Below, piece by piece: positions 16,498 to 25,221 of a stretch of 64,000 nucleotides of DNA (position 1 is the stretch's first letter; each line of letters starts with the position of its first letter). Origin of the DNA: Terriglobia bacterium (GTDB lineage Bacteria > Acidobacteriota > Terriglobia > Bryobacterales > Bryobacteraceae); NCBI GenBank assembly GCA_020073445.1, contig JAIQFE010000011.1, positions 145,756 through 209,755 on the forward strand, written 5' to 3'. Made by a program: the position numbers and the translations under genes. The notes beneath the pieces are model-generated. The model searched no databases, was not told the origin of the DNA, and saw nothing but the letters and a program-made list of their open reading frames with translations.

Positions 16498-19143
16498 TTA
16501 TTCTTCCCGCAGCGTCGTGGCTGGATCGAGACGCGCGATGCGAAGGCTCGGGAGCAGGCTGGCTAGAGCGGCGACGATCACCAAAATTGCCGTCACGCCT
16601 GCGAAAGCGGTCCTGTCGTCAGCCTGGACGCGCCACAGCACATGCGCAAGCAATCGTCCTGCGCTGCGCGCCAGGAAATAGCCGATCCCTGCGCCGATCA
16701 GCGTCAGCAGAATGCCCGGCCGCGCGGCTTGTCCCATCGCCTGCCAGCGCGAAGCCCCAAGCGCTAGACGAATGCCAAACTCGCGCGTGCGCTCCATCAC
16801 CGAGTGGGCTACCAGGCCATAGATGCCTACCGCCGCCAGTACCAAAGCGAGCGCGGCGAGCGATCCCAGCAGAACCGCCTGGAGCCGCTGGCGGGCAAAT
16901 GCGCCCGAGCGAACCTCATCCATGCTGCGGAATTCCGCGAACGGAAGCTGGCGGTCGACGGAAGCCACCGCCGCACGCATAGCCTGTGCGATTTCGGCTA
17001 GCGGACCCGCCGAGCGCACCACCCAATGCGGGGAGTAATAGTTGTGCATGGCCACGAAATCCTTGCCCGCAAGTTGCGCCGCAGGGACATAGACTGTGGG
17101 CGATGGCGCCACTGGTCCGAAGCCGCCCAAACCGCTCTGCTGCTGCACATCCGTCACCACGCCGACAATCTCATGAACGGTGCCGCCCAGATTCACATGG
17201 CGGCCCAGCGGAGAATCCTCCTTAAGAAACTGGCGTACAAAAGTTTCGTTCACGATCGCGACCAAAGGCGCTTCGGCCCGATCCTGGTCTTCGAATTTGC
17301 GTCCGCGCTGCATCGTGAAGCGAAGCGTCTCAAAATACCCCTGAGTGACGTAGAGCAGGTCCGTGCCTTGCACTTCAGGCATGGCATGGGGTCCATCCAT
17401 AATGCGCATTCCGTTATTCAACGGCCGCTCGTAAGGCAGCGTCAATCCGATTCCCGCGGCTTCGACGCCAGGCGTCTCGCGGAGCTTGGTCAAGGAAGTG
17501 TCGAACAGCCGATGAATCGCGCTGTCGGTGGTGTAACGTGCATCCCGCAGCGAAAGGCTCGCGGTCAGCACGTTGCGCGGGTCGAACCCGGGATTCAATC
17601 CGTTTAGGTAGAGCAGCGGACGCAACACCAGGCCAGCGCTCACCAGAAGCACCATGCCGAGCGCGACTTCACACACCACCAGTCCGCGGCGCGCCCACGC
17701 GTTCCTGTGCGCCGAAGCCGTTCGGCTGGAACTGCCCAGCGCCTGGATCAGGTCGCCGCGCGAACTGGCCAAGGCCGGATAGAATCCGAAGATCAGGCCG
17801 GTCAGCAGAGCGGTCAACGCGGTCACGATCATCACCCGCGCATCCATCGTGATGGGTTGCGTGGGCCGCAGCGTGGCCGTCACCACGGGTTTCAGCGCGT
17901 CCATGGCAAGCGCGCCCAGTGCGAATCCGCCGATGCCGCCCACGACCGCCAGCAGCAAGCTCTCCGAGAGCAGTTGCGCGAGTATGCCGCCGCGCCCGCT
18001 TCCGAGCGCCATTCTGGTGGCGATTTCGTGCTGGCGCGAGCCGCCCCGGGCGAGCATCAGTCCGGCGATATTCACGCATCCAATCAGCAGGACCAAGCCG
18101 ACGGCGGCCCACAACAGAAGGACAGGCCCGCGGTCGCTGTCGCCATTGGCTCGCTGTACGGTGATCAGGTGCCACCGCATGGACGCCAGCTTGAAATGAT
18201 TCTCGGCGATGAACCCAGCGCCGAGCGTCTCCAGCTCCGCATTCGCTTGTGCCATCGAAGAGCCCGGCCGCAGGCGCACGATCATCGAATAGTTCGTCCC
18301 GCCACCTTCGCCGCGCGTCGAGGGGCGCAGCGGCGTCCATAGGTCGGCCGACGGCGAGGTGTCGAAGCTTTGTGGCATCACCCCGATCACGGTGAAGGGC
18401 TCGCCCCGCAGCAATATGGTCTGCCCCAGAATTCCGGCATCGGAGGCGAACAGGCGTGTCCACAATCCGTGGCTCAAGACGGCTACCGCTGGGCCGCCAT
18501 TGCGGTCTTCCTCGGGAGCGATTTCCCGCCCGATCATCGGCGAAACGCCCAACACGCGGAAGAAGCCTGTGGAGACGCGAACTTGGCGGATATACTGTGC
18601 CCCGCCGGCCGGCGCCACCAGATTCACGCCTTCAAACCCACTGTGTACGGCCACGTCCATCGTGCGCGCGTGATCGCGAATATACTCCCAAGTGCGGCCG
18701 GTTACCTGGACTTGTTCATACCAGCCTCGATCGCTGCGATCCTGACGCGCCACGCGAGCCAGACGATCCGGTTCGGGGTAGGGAAGCGGACGGAAGAGCA
18801 TCGCATCCACGATGCTGAAGATCGCCGTGTTGGCGCCGATACAGAGCGCCAGTGTGACGATCACGGTCAGCGAGAACGCCGGGTTCTTGCGCAGAACGCG
18901 AAAGGCGTAGCGAAAGTTGCGAGCGGCAGTGTCGGCCCAGGCCAAGCCGGAGGATTCTCGAACCTCTTCTTTGACGGCGGTCACGCGTCCGAACTCACGG
19001 CGCGCGCGCAGTTCTGCTTCTTGCGGAGAGACCCCGCGGGAGACCAGGTCGTCGCGGTATTTCTGCATATGATCGCGCAGTTCGGCATCTAGGTCCGATT
19101 CAAAGCGCCCGCGGTGGAACAGGGGTCGGAATCGCTTGAACAT
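16498..19143 (-). CDS. ADOP-type ABC permease (duplicated MacB/FtsX)
   Basis: The 881-residue protein has an N-terminal cytoplasmic extension (FESDLDAELRDHMQKYRDDLVSRG and ARREFGRVTAVKEEVRES) that marks acidobacterial duplicated orphan permeases. Two MacB periplasmic-core plus FtsX membrane modules follow: the first starts at FRVLRKNPAFSLTVIVTLALC (written in part), and the second ends with the last three helices and LASLLPSLRIARLDPATTLR. There is no adjacent ATPase for this permease, as usual for the group, and the function is unknown. It lies 3 bp downstream of a PadR-family gene, the standard pairing. Confidence 0.9.
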   Translation of the reverse strand: MFKRFRPLFHRGRFESDLDAELRDHMQKYRDDLVSRGVSPQEAELRARREFGRVTAVKEEVRESSGLAWADTAARNFRYAFRVLRKNPAFSLTVIVTLALCIGANTAIFSIVDAMLFRPLPYPEPDRLARVARQDRSDRGWYEQVQVTGRTWEYIRDHARTMDVAVHSGFEGVNLVAPAGGAQYIRQVRVSTGFFRVLGVSPMIGREIAPEEDRNGGPAVAVLSHGLWTRLFASDAGILGQTILLRGEPFTVIGVMPQSFDTSPSADLWTPLRPSTRGEGGGTNYSMIVRLRPGSSMAQANAELETLGAGFIAENHFKLASMRWHLITVQRANGDSDRGPVLLLWAAVGLVLLIGCVNIAGLMLARGGSRQHEIATRMALGSGRGGILAQLLSESLLLAVVGGIGGFALGALAMDALKPVVTATLRPTQPITMDARVMIVTALTALLTGLIFGFYPALASSRGDLIQALGSSSRTASAHRNAWARRGLVVCEVALGMVLLVSAGLVLRPLLYLNGLNPGFDPRNVLTASLSLRDARYTTDSAIHRLFDTSLTKLRETPGVEAAGIGLTLPYERPLNNGMRIMDGPHAMPEVQGTDLLYVTQGYFETLRFTMQRGRKFEDQDRAEAPLVAIVNETFVRQFLKEDSPLGRHVNLGGTVHEIVGVVTDVQQQSGLGGFGPVAPSPTVYVPAAQLAGKDFVAMHNYYSPHWVVRSAGPLAEIAQAMRAAVASVDRQLPFAEFRSMDEVRSGAFARQRLQAVLLGSLAALALVLAAVGIYGLVAHSVMERTREFGIRLALGASRWQAMGQAARPGILLTLIGAGIGYFLARSAGRLLAHVLWRVQADDRTAFAGVTAILVIVAALASLLPSLRIARLDPATTLREE

Positions 19144-19146
19144 GGC

Positions 19147-19491
19147 CTACACCTCGCTAGGCCGCGCCTTCAGGACGTCGCCGATGGCCTCGCTGAGGCG
19201 TGACCAGTACGCAGTTTCTTCGGTGAGGTGTTTCCGCCCGGCCGCGGTCAGTTCATAAAACTTGGAGCGGCGATTGTTCTCGCTCTCTCCCCATTCGGAG
19301 GTGACGAATCCGCCGTGTTCCAGCCGGGCCAGCGCGGGGTACAGCGATCCTTGGGGAATCTGTAAGGCTTCCTTGGAGATCTGCTGGATTCGCAGCAGAA
19401 TGCCGTAGCCATGCAGCGGGCCGAGCGAAACGGCCTTCAAAATCAGCATGTCGAGCGTCCCTTGCAGGATCTCAACGGGCGGTTTAGCCAT
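19147..19491 (-). CDS. PadR-family transcriptional regulator
   Basis: A 114-residue winged-helix repressor with the PadR signature ILQGTLDMLILKAVSLGPLHGYGI, then IPQGSLYPALARLEHGGFV as the recognition-helix/wing region and RRSKFYELTAAGRKHL. AAGGAG lies 9 nt before the ATG. It is transcribed directly into the ADOP permease gene (3 bp gap) and likely represses its own operon through the repeated CTAG-containing sites upstream. The ligand is unknown. Confidence 0.92.
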   Translation of the reverse strand: MAKPPVEILQGTLDMLILKAVSLGPLHGYGILLRIQQISKEALQIPQGSLYPALARLEHGGFVTSEWGESENNRRSKFYELTAAGRKHLTEETAYWSRLSEAIGDVLKARPSEV

Positions 19492-19506
19492 GAGAAAGGA
19501 CTCCTT

Positions 19507-19545
19507 CCTAGAATGACTAGGGGAATCCTAGCATGACTCTCCTAG
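19507..19545 (-). promoter_or_regulatory. Candidate PadR operator repeats
   Basis: Three CCTAG-type half sites fall in 39 bp upstream of padR: CTAGAATGACTAG (19508-19520), CCTAGCATGACT (from 19527) and CCTAGAATGG (from 19541). The AATGAC/CATGAC spacers repeat between them. Position directly before the regulator start suggests autoregulation. Confidence 0.45.
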
Positions 19546-19647
19546 AATGGCAAGGGGAAGGAGGATGGCGACTGCTCGATGACTCTCGCGGCTCGGAATC
19601 GGCATACAGAGCCGCGGCAGTAATGGAGCGGTTCCGAATCGGGAGGA

Positions 19648-20202
19648 TTACGCCAGGTTCAAAACCTTCGCCACGACGTTCTTGTCCTGCTCGATCTTCT
19701 TCTGCAGGAGCATGATGGCGTAGATCAACTGCTCCGGCCGCGGGGGGCAGCCGGGGACATACACATCGACGGGGATCACCTGGTTCACCGGCACCAGGGC
19801 GTAATTCGAAAACACGCCGGTGGAGGTGGCGCAGGCGCCCATAGAGATCACCCACTTGGGCTCGGGCATCTGCTCGTACAGGCGGCGGATGACCGGGGCC
19901 ATCTTATTCGATACTCGTCCGGCGATGATCATCAGATCGCTCTGTCGCGGCGATCCGCGCATGACTTCCGCGCCGAAACGCGAAATGTCGTAGCGCGAGG
20001 CGATCATCGACATCATCTCGATGGCGCAGCAGGCCAAGCCAAAGCTCATCGGCCAGATGGCATTCTTGCGGGCCCAGTTAATCACCTTGTCGAGCGACGT
20101 GGTGAGGATGGATTGCCCGAATTCGTCCATCGCTTCGGGTTCATCGTCGACGCGCGCGAACAACGCGGGCGGCTGGCTCAACTGAAATTTGGGCTCTTCC
20201 AC
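19648..20202 (-). CDS. nuoB: NADH-quinone oxidoreductase subunit B, solitary
   Basis: This 184-residue protein is the complex I subunit that holds cluster N2. Cys 58, 59, 124 and 152 by count fall in the expected motifs [20 protein letters not shown] and VPGCPPRPE. It starts with GTG. The rest of the nuo operon is not nearby: downstream is padR, and upstream is malQ on the other strand, 35 bp away. GATAAT lies 7 nt before the GTG, so the message could be leaderless. All key residues are present, so it looks functional, either assembled with subunits encoded elsewhere or part of a second complex. Confidence 0.93.
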   Translation of the reverse strand: MEEPKFQLSQPPALFARVDDEPEAMDEFGQSILTTSLDKVINWARKNAIWPMSFGLACCAIEMMSMIASRYDISRFGAEVMRGSPRQSDLMIIAGRVSNKMAPVIRRLYEQMPEPKWVISMGACATSTGVFSNYALVPVNQVIPVDVYVPGCPPRPEQLIYAIMLLQKKIEQDKNVVAKVLNLA

Positions 20203-20237
20203 GAAGAATATTATCTCACGGGCGTTTACACTGGAGT

Positions 20238-22316
20238 TTGGCGTCCAACCGGGAAGCTTTGGAGCGCGCCGCCACCCGGTGGGGCGTCGAGCTCGAATAC
20301 ACCGACACCTGGGGGCGGACCCACGCGGCCACCGACGAAACCCTGCGCGCGGTGCTGGTGGCTCTGGGCCTGCCTGCCGAGAGTGAACAAGACCTGGAAC
20401 GCGCCAGTCTGGAGCGCGATCTGGACCGGTGGTCGCGCGCGTTCGATCCCACGCTGGTTGTGTTCGAAGATTCCGACGCGCTTCCGCTGCGAATTCCCGC
20501 CGAGCGCGCCGGCGGATCGGTGAAGCTCGAATTCCGGTGGGAGAACGGCGAGATGGAGCACCACTGGTTCTGGCTGCCGGAACTGCCGGAGCTGGAGCGA
20601 GTCTCCATCGCGGGGCGCGAGTTCATTTCCAAGCGCGTACCGTTGCCCGCCCTGCGGTTGGGCTATCACGACCTGATTGCCTACTGGATGAAAGAACCAG
20701 AACTGGAAGCGTTTCAAGACGTCCGGTTCATCGTATGCCCGCGGCGGGCGCGCCAGATGGAAGGACGTCCGGCTGGTGTCGCCGTCAGCCTGTATGGCGT
20801 GCGTTCGGCGCGCAACTGGGGTTGCGGCGATTTCACGGATCTTCGGGCTCTGGTCGATACGCTGGCTCCCTCGGGCGCGGCTTTCATCGCGCTGAATCCG
20901 CTGCACGCGATTCCCAACCGCCAGCCGTACAATACCAGTCCGTATCTGCCGCTGTGCTCGTTGTACCGGAATTATCTCTACTTGGATGTGGAGCGCGTCC
21001 CAGGGTTTTTGCCCGAAGATGCTCCCCGAAATGAGATCGCCGAGCTGCGAGCGACCGAGTTCGTGGAATACGAGCGAGTGGCCAGGATCAAGCTGCGGGC
21101 GTTGCGCCGGTCATTCCAACGATTTCAGGAGTCGGGCCACACCGGCGCCTTTGAGGAATTCGTGCGGGTCGAAGGCGCGCTGCTGCACGATTTTGCCGTG
21201 TTCTGCGCGCTCGATGAGTATATCCACGGCCAGAATCCGGAAGTCTGGTTGTGGAAGGACTGGCCGGAATGGTATCGGGATCCCGGGTCTCCCGCTGTCG
21301 CGAAATTCGCCGATGAGCATCGCGATGAAGTTCTGTTTCACGAGTTCATGCAGTGGCAGGTGGACCGGCAGTTGGCCGAGGCGCAGGATCACGCCATCGT
21401 CAGGGGGATGAAGATCGGGCTGTATCACGATCTGGCGCTGGCGACCGACCGGTTCGGCGCGGATCTGTGGATGAACCGGCCTTTCTATGCGGACGGGGCT
21501 CGCGTCGGAGCCCCGCCGGATGAGCTCGCTCCCAGCGGCCAGGATTGGGGATTTCCGCCGCCCGATCGTGAAGCGCATCGCAGAAACGGCTACGAGCTGT
21601 TCGCGCAGTCGATCCGAAAGAACGCGCGGCACGGCGGCGCGCTGCGCATCGATCACGTGATGCGGTTCTTCCGCCTTTTCTGGATCCCGGACGAGCTCAC
21701 GGCGGCGCAAGGCGTCTACGTGAAAGATTATGCCGAGGACCTGCTCAAAATCCTGGCGCTCGAAAGCGTGCGTGGCGGATTCATCGTGATCGGAGAAGAC
21801 CTGGGGACGGTGGAATGGTCGGTGCGGCACAAGCTGGGGGAGATGGGGATTTTGGGATACCGGCTCCTGTGGTTCGAGAAGAATCCGGATGGAAGTTTTC
21901 GCCTGCCGCACGAGTATCCGGCGCACGCAGCGGTCTCGACCACCACGCACGATCTGCCGACGCTGGCGGGATTCGTCGAAGGGCGCGATATCGAAGCTCG
22001 CCGCGGTGCGGGGTTGGTCGATCAGGCGGGCTATGAGCAGCAGTGGGCCGCCCGGCGGGATGAACTCGGCCGCCTGGAAGACGCGTTGCAGCGGGCCGGA
22101 TTCGCTCACGATCCGCTGGCATTCGTGCTGGCGACGCCGTGCGCGCTGGCCATCGTCAATCAGGAAGACTTGACCGGAGAGACCCAGCAGCAGAACCTGC
22201 CTGCGAGCACGTGGCAGCATCCCAACTGGCGGCGGAAGATGAAGGTTGCGGTGGAGGAGATGGGTCCAATCGCCGAGGATCTGCGGCGGCGATTGGAACG
22301 GTCGGGGCGGCTGTAG
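20238..22316 (+). CDS. malQ: 4-alpha-glucanotransferase (amylomaltase, GH77)
   Basis: The 692-residue enzyme transfers 1,4-alpha-glucan segments in glycogen/maltodextrin metabolism. GH77 features include [37 protein letters not shown], the nucleophile region [17 protein letters not shown], the acid/base region [13 protein letters not shown], and [13 protein letters not shown]. The N-terminal 150 residues are an extra domain common in longer MalQ forms. The start is TTG at 20238 because no ATG lies near the N-terminus. Tight divergence from nuoB (35 bp) means overlapping promoters. Confidence 0.93.
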   Translation: MASNREALERAATRWGVELEYTDTWGRTHAATDETLRAVLVALGLPAESEQDLERASLERDLDRWSRAFDPTLVVFEDSDALPLRIPAERAGGSVKLEFRWENGEMEHHWFWLPELPELERVSIAGREFISKRVPLPALRLGYHDLIAYWMKEPELEAFQDVRFIVCPRRARQMEGRPAGVAVSLYGVRSARNWGCGDFTDLRALVDTLAPSGAAFIALNPLHAIPNRQPYNTSPYLPLCSLYRNYLYLDVERVPGFLPEDAPRNEIAELRATEFVEYERVARIKLRALRRSFQRFQESGHTGAFEEFVRVEGALLHDFAVFCALDEYIHGQNPEVWLWKDWPEWYRDPGSPAVAKFADEHRDEVLFHEFMQWQVDRQLAEAQDHAIVRGMKIGLYHDLALATDRFGADLWMNRPFYADGARVGAPPDELAPSGQDWGFPPPDREAHRRNGYELFAQSIRKNARHGGALRIDHVMRFFRLFWIPDELTAAQGVYVKDYAEDLLKILALESVRGGFIVIGEDLGTVEWSVRHKLGEMGILGYRLLWFEKNPDGSFRLPHEYPAHAAVSTTTHDLPTLAGFVEGRDIEARRGAGLVDQAGYEQQWAARRDELGRLEDALQRAGFAHDPLAFVLATPCALAIVNQEDLTGETQQQNLPASTWQHPNWRRKMKVAVEEMGPIAEDLRRRLERSGRL

Positions 22317-22346
22317 AGTGTGTTGCAACTGTGTTACGCTGGGGCT

Positions 22347-22595
22347 GTGGCGTCTTCAACCACCAGCATTCGTATCCCGGACGATCTCAAGGATCGTCTC
22401 GAGAGTGCCGCTCGCCGGATGAACAAAGGCAAGAACTGGATCATCAAGGAAGCGCTCGCGGAATACCTCCAACGCCACAACATGGATTTGCTGCGAGCCG
22501 AAGCACGGCGGCAGTCGATCGCGGCGAGCAAAAAGAAGTGGAAAGACGCGAAACTCTGGGAAGAGGCGGTCGCCGAGGTCTGGGATGCCGACTAA
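22347..22595 (+). CDS. Ribbon-helix-helix antitoxin
   Basis: The 82-residue protein has an RHH DNA-binding N-terminus, SSTTSIRIPDDLKDRLE then NWIIKEALAEYL, and a charged C-terminal tail (KKKWKDAKLWEEAVAEVW) of the sort that wraps a toxin. It overlaps the PemK-like toxin gene by 11 bp. GTG at 22347 is preferred over TTG at 22320 because it places the first beta strand at the very N-terminus. It likely represses the pair with its toxin. Confidence 0.78.
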   Translation: MASSTTSIRIPDDLKDRLESAARRMNKGKNWIIKEALAEYLQRHNMDLLRAEARRQSIAASKKKWKDAKLWEEAVAEVWDAD

Positions 22596-22938
22596 CCCTG
22601 GCTTTCGCCGGGGCGATCTCGTCGTTGCGGTTTTTGGACGGGACCATGGCAAGCCACGTCCCGCGGTTGTCATCCAATCCGACCTTTTCAATGATTCCCA
22701 TGCCAGTGCCGTGCTCTGTCCCATCTCGTCGGATCTGACCGGTTTCACCGTCTTCAGGGTGAAGGTGTTGGCGTCCCGTGCAAGCGGCCTCCGTGCCGAT
22801 TCTGAAGTAATGGTGGACAGGATGGCCACCGTCGATAGAGGACGGATCCGGCAGCGGATTGGGCGCCTCTCAGGGTCCCAGATGGACCAAGTTAGCGCCT
22901 CGCTACGGATCTGGTTGGACTTGCCAGTAACAGTCTAG
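22585..22938 (+). CDS. PemK/MazF-family endoribonuclease toxin
   Basis: The 117-residue protein has the MazF/PemK barrel motifs: FRRGDLVVAVFG at the start, GKPRPAVVIQSDLFN with the conserved RPAVV segment, and VLCPISSDLTG for the catalytic Thr/Ser strand, then MVDRMATVDRGRIRQRIG. Members cut mRNA at short sequences. The upstream RHH gene overlaps it, giving a standard type II module. No remnants of mobile DNA are visible next to it. Confidence 0.85.
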   Translation: MPTNPGFRRGDLVVAVFGRDHGKPRPAVVIQSDLFNDSHASAVLCPISSDLTGFTVFRVKVLASRASGLRADSEVMVDRMATVDRGRIRQRIGRLSGSQMDQVSASLRIWLDLPVTV

Positions 22939-23021
22939 CCGTCAGTGTCCAACTCGCCATAACGACGCATTTTCTAGACTAGGAACCCGTGTATCGTTGA
23001 AAGGCCCGGTTTCGAATTCTT

Positions 23022-23312
23022 TTAGTGTGAAGTGCTTCTGCCGAGAAACGCTTCCTCGACCAGAGCTGCAGAATAGGCTACGAACACCGTTGCTGTCACC
23101 CCTCGAGCGGCCCACCAGAAACGCTTCGGATTGTATAGAGCCAAAATCAGCAAGACAGCTATCGCATCAAATGCGAGAACTGTCGTAGTGTTCTGAAAAG
23201 TCCACGGGTCTTCCAGCAACGTCATGGAGACTGCGCAGAGGAGCAACAAAGGAGCCAAGGTCCAAAAAATGAAACGACTTCCGCTGAAGAGAACGTTCCA
23301 AAATCGGGCCAT
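23022..23312 (-). CDS. Small three-helix membrane protein in the dnaJ operon
   Basis: From the ATG at 23312 the product is 96 residues: MARFWNVLFSGSRFIFW then three hydrophobic helices separated by LLEDPWTFQNTTTV and a basic loop LYNPKRFWWAARG. GGAAGGGG lies about 8 nt before the start. It begins 28 bp after the dnaJ stop on the same strand, so it may be cotranscribed with the heat-shock genes. The family is not recognised. Confidence 0.55.
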   Translation of the reverse strand: MARFWNVLFSGSRFIFWTLAPLLLLCAVSMTLLEDPWTFQNTTTVLAFDAIAVLLILALYNPKRFWWAARGVTATVFVAYSAALVEEAFLGRSTSH

Positions 23313-23340
23313 GTCGCCGTCCCCTTCCGGCGGCCATCTT

Positions 23341-24468
23341 CTACATGAAGTAGTCTTTGACCTTGGACAGGATGCTCTTCTCTTCCGGCTCATTTTCAGC
23401 CGGAAGCGTGTCGCGGAGCTCCTCAAGCAGGCGGCGCTGGTCGCGCGTAAGCTTTTGCGGGATTTTCACCGCCACGTGAATGTAGAGATCGCCGCGCGTG
23501 CTGGAGTTGAGGTGCGGAACACCGAGCCCCTTCAGCTTCAATCGCTGGCCGGCCTGCGATCCTTCGGGGACCTTCACGGTCTGCAACCCGTCGAACGTCA
23601 AAACGTCCACCGAGCATCCCAGCGCGGCCTGTGCGACATTCACCGGAACCGTGCAGTGCAGGTCGAATTCGTGCCGCTCGAACACCGGGTGCTCGGCGAC
23701 CTTCAACACTACGAACAAATCTCCAGGGGGTCCGCCGTTTGCGCCGGGCTGGCCTTCCTGCGACAGGCGGAGCTGCGTGCCATTGTCGACCCCCGCCGGA
23801 ATGTTGACCTTGAGCTTGCGTTCGCGCTGCAGATAAGCCTGGCCTTTGCATTCCTTGCAGGGACGGCGGATCAGTTGGCCGCGGCCGCTGCATGTGCTGC
23901 AGGTGCGGCGCACCGAAAGGAACGCCTGCTGATAGATCACTTCGCCCCGGCCGCGGCAGGTAGGGCAGGTCGTCACGCCGTCGTCGGGCTCGGCGCCTTT
24001 GCCCTTGCAACGGCCGCACTCTTCCATGCGGGGAACCTGAATATCGACCGCCAGGCCGCGCATCGAATCTTCGAAGCTGATGTCCAGGTCGTAGCGCAGA
24101 TCTTCGCCGCGCTGGGGACGTGACCGGCGCTGCTGGCGCGATCCGGAGTTGAACACGTCGCCGAACCCGAACATCTCGTTCAGGATGTCGCTCAGGTCGG
24201 GCATTCCGTTGGGATCGAAGCCTCCGCCGGCGGCGGTAGGTACACCCTGATGGCCGAAGCGGTCATAGGCTGCGCGCTTCTGCGGATCGCTCAGGACGCT
24301 ATAGGCTTCGGCGGCTTCCTTGAACTTCTCCTCGGCGTGCTTGTCGCCTGGATTGCGGTCCGGGTGATGCGCCAAGGCAAGCTTGCGGTACGACGCCTTG
24401 AGCACCGCGTCGTCGCAGTCCCGGACTACACCGAGGACTTCATAATAGTCTCTTTTGGTCACGCTCAC
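23341..24468 (-). CDS. dnaJ: Chaperone DnaJ (Hsp40)
   Basis: The 375-residue protein has the full type I layout: J domain with the HPD triad at residues 35-37 (LALAHHPDRNPG), a Gly/Phe-like linker, four CxxCxGxG zinc-finger repeats (CGRCKGKG, CPTCRGRG, CSTCSGRG, CKECKGQA; the last deviates at its end) and C-terminal substrate domains. It stimulates DnaK ATPase and delivers unfolded clients. It lies 3 bp downstream of grpE. dnaK is not in the window. Confidence 0.97.
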   Translation of the reverse strand: MSVTKRDYYEVLGVVRDCDDAVLKASYRKLALAHHPDRNPGDKHAEEKFKEAAEAYSVLSDPQKRAAYDRFGHQGVPTAAGGGFDPNGMPDLSDILNEMFGFGDVFNSGSRQQRRSRPQRGEDLRYDLDISFEDSMRGLAVDIQVPRMEECGRCKGKGAEPDDGVTTCPTCRGRGEVIYQQAFLSVRRTCSTCSGRGQLIRRPCKECKGQAYLQRERKLKVNIPAGVDNGTQLRLSQEGQPGANGGPPGDLFVVLKVAEHPVFERHEFDLHCTVPVNVAQAALGCSVDVLTFDGLQTVKVPEGSQAGQRLKLKGLGVPHLNSSTRGDLYIHVAVKIPQKLTRDQRRLLEELRDTLPAENEPEEKSILSKVKDYFM

Positions 24469-24471
24469 GGA

Positions 24472-25038
24472 TTAATCTCGCTTCGGCTCGACGGCGACCT
24501 TGACCATCGCGGGACGCAGAAGACGGCCCTTGAAGTTATAGCCACGCTGGAATTCGGCAAGCACGGTATGGTCGGGTGCGTCTTCGGTCTCCACCATCTC
24601 CACGGCGTGGTGGACGTGCGGATCAAACGGCTCTCCCTGAACAACCATCGGCTCCAGGCCCAGTTTCTTGAGGGTGTCGAACAGGCGCTGCCGGATCAGG
24701 TCCATGCCCTGGGCGTAGGTTTTGTCCGAAGTTTCGGTCTGTAAGGCGCGTTCGAAGTCGTCGATGATCGGAAGCAGCGTGCGGACGGCTTCCATGCTGG
24801 CGTACTCGCTGAACTCCAGACGGTCTTTGTCGGCGCGCTTGCGAAAGTTCTGGAATTCGGCCTGGAAGCGCAGAAAACGATCCTGTAGCTCGGAATTTTC
24901 GGCGGACAAGCGGTCGCGCTCGGCCGTGATCGCTTCCATCGCGGCGGGTGAATCGACGTGCGCCTGATCGTTGTTCACGTCCGGGTTCGTTTCCACTGGG
25001 GTCTTTTCAACGTGATCGGTGACCGGGTCCCTACTCAC
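24472..25038 (-). CDS. grpE: Nucleotide exchange factor GrpE
   Basis: The 188-residue protein has a long N-terminal helix (ERDRLSAENSELQDRFLRFQ) and the GrpE core: RAD.DRLEFSEYASMEAV, LLPIIDDFERAL, then FDPHVHHAVEMVET and VLAEFQRGYNFKGRLLRPAMVKV. It releases ADP from DnaK. The hrcA-grpE-dnaJ order is typical, but here an 80-bp repeat and a duplicated fragment of hrcA separate it from hrcA. Confidence 0.96.
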   Translation of the reverse strand: MSRDPVTDHVEKTPVETNPDVNNDQAHVDSPAAMEAITAERDRLSAENSELQDRFLRFQAEFQNFRKRADKDRLEFSEYASMEAVRTLLPIIDDFERALQTETSDKTYAQGMDLIRQRLFDTLKKLGLEPMVVQGEPFDPHVHHAVEMVETEDAPDHTVLAEFQRGYNFKGRLLRPAMVKVAVEPKRD

Positions 25039-25072
25039 AATTCTAGATTAGCAGGCAGCGCAAAGCGTCTTC

Positions 25073-25103
25073 TTAGCCGAAGAACGCCTGGCCGACCTGC
25101 TGA
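25073..25103 (-). pseudogene. Duplicated 3' end of hrcA (relic)
   Basis: On the minus strand this stretch reads QQVGQAFFG and a stop, nearly the same as the true HrcA end QHVGQAFFG at 25222. About 28 of 31 bases agree. It lies on the other side of the 80-bp repeat, as if hrcA once ended here, or as if the repeat arrived with a local duplication. Confidence 0.55.
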
Positions 25104-25110
25104 ATGACAT

Positions 25111-25190
25111 GGGGACAGGCTACTCTGTCCCCTCGCGTAAATTTGTGACTTGGCGCAAGCGCCTGGGAGTGGACAGAGCTGCCTGTCCCC
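25111..25190. repeat. 80-bp intergenic repeat, copy 1
   Basis: The unit is bounded by a perfect 10-bp terminal inverted repeat, GGGGACAGGC and GCCTGTCCCC. Each end folds into its own hairpin (GGGGACAG/CTGTCCCC at the left, GGACAG/CTGTCC at the right), with GGCGC/GCGCC in the middle. A second copy at 35330-35409 differs at about six positions. This is a REP/MITE-like element. Confidence 0.8.
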
Positions 25191-25221
25191 TGCTCCCGCA
25201 ATCTCTGCAATCCTGCTCCAC

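Noticed and set aside
19533..19715. 60-residue plus-strand frame between padR and nuoB
   Set aside because: It overlaps the 3' end of nuoB and the padR promoter region, and shows no protein-like features.
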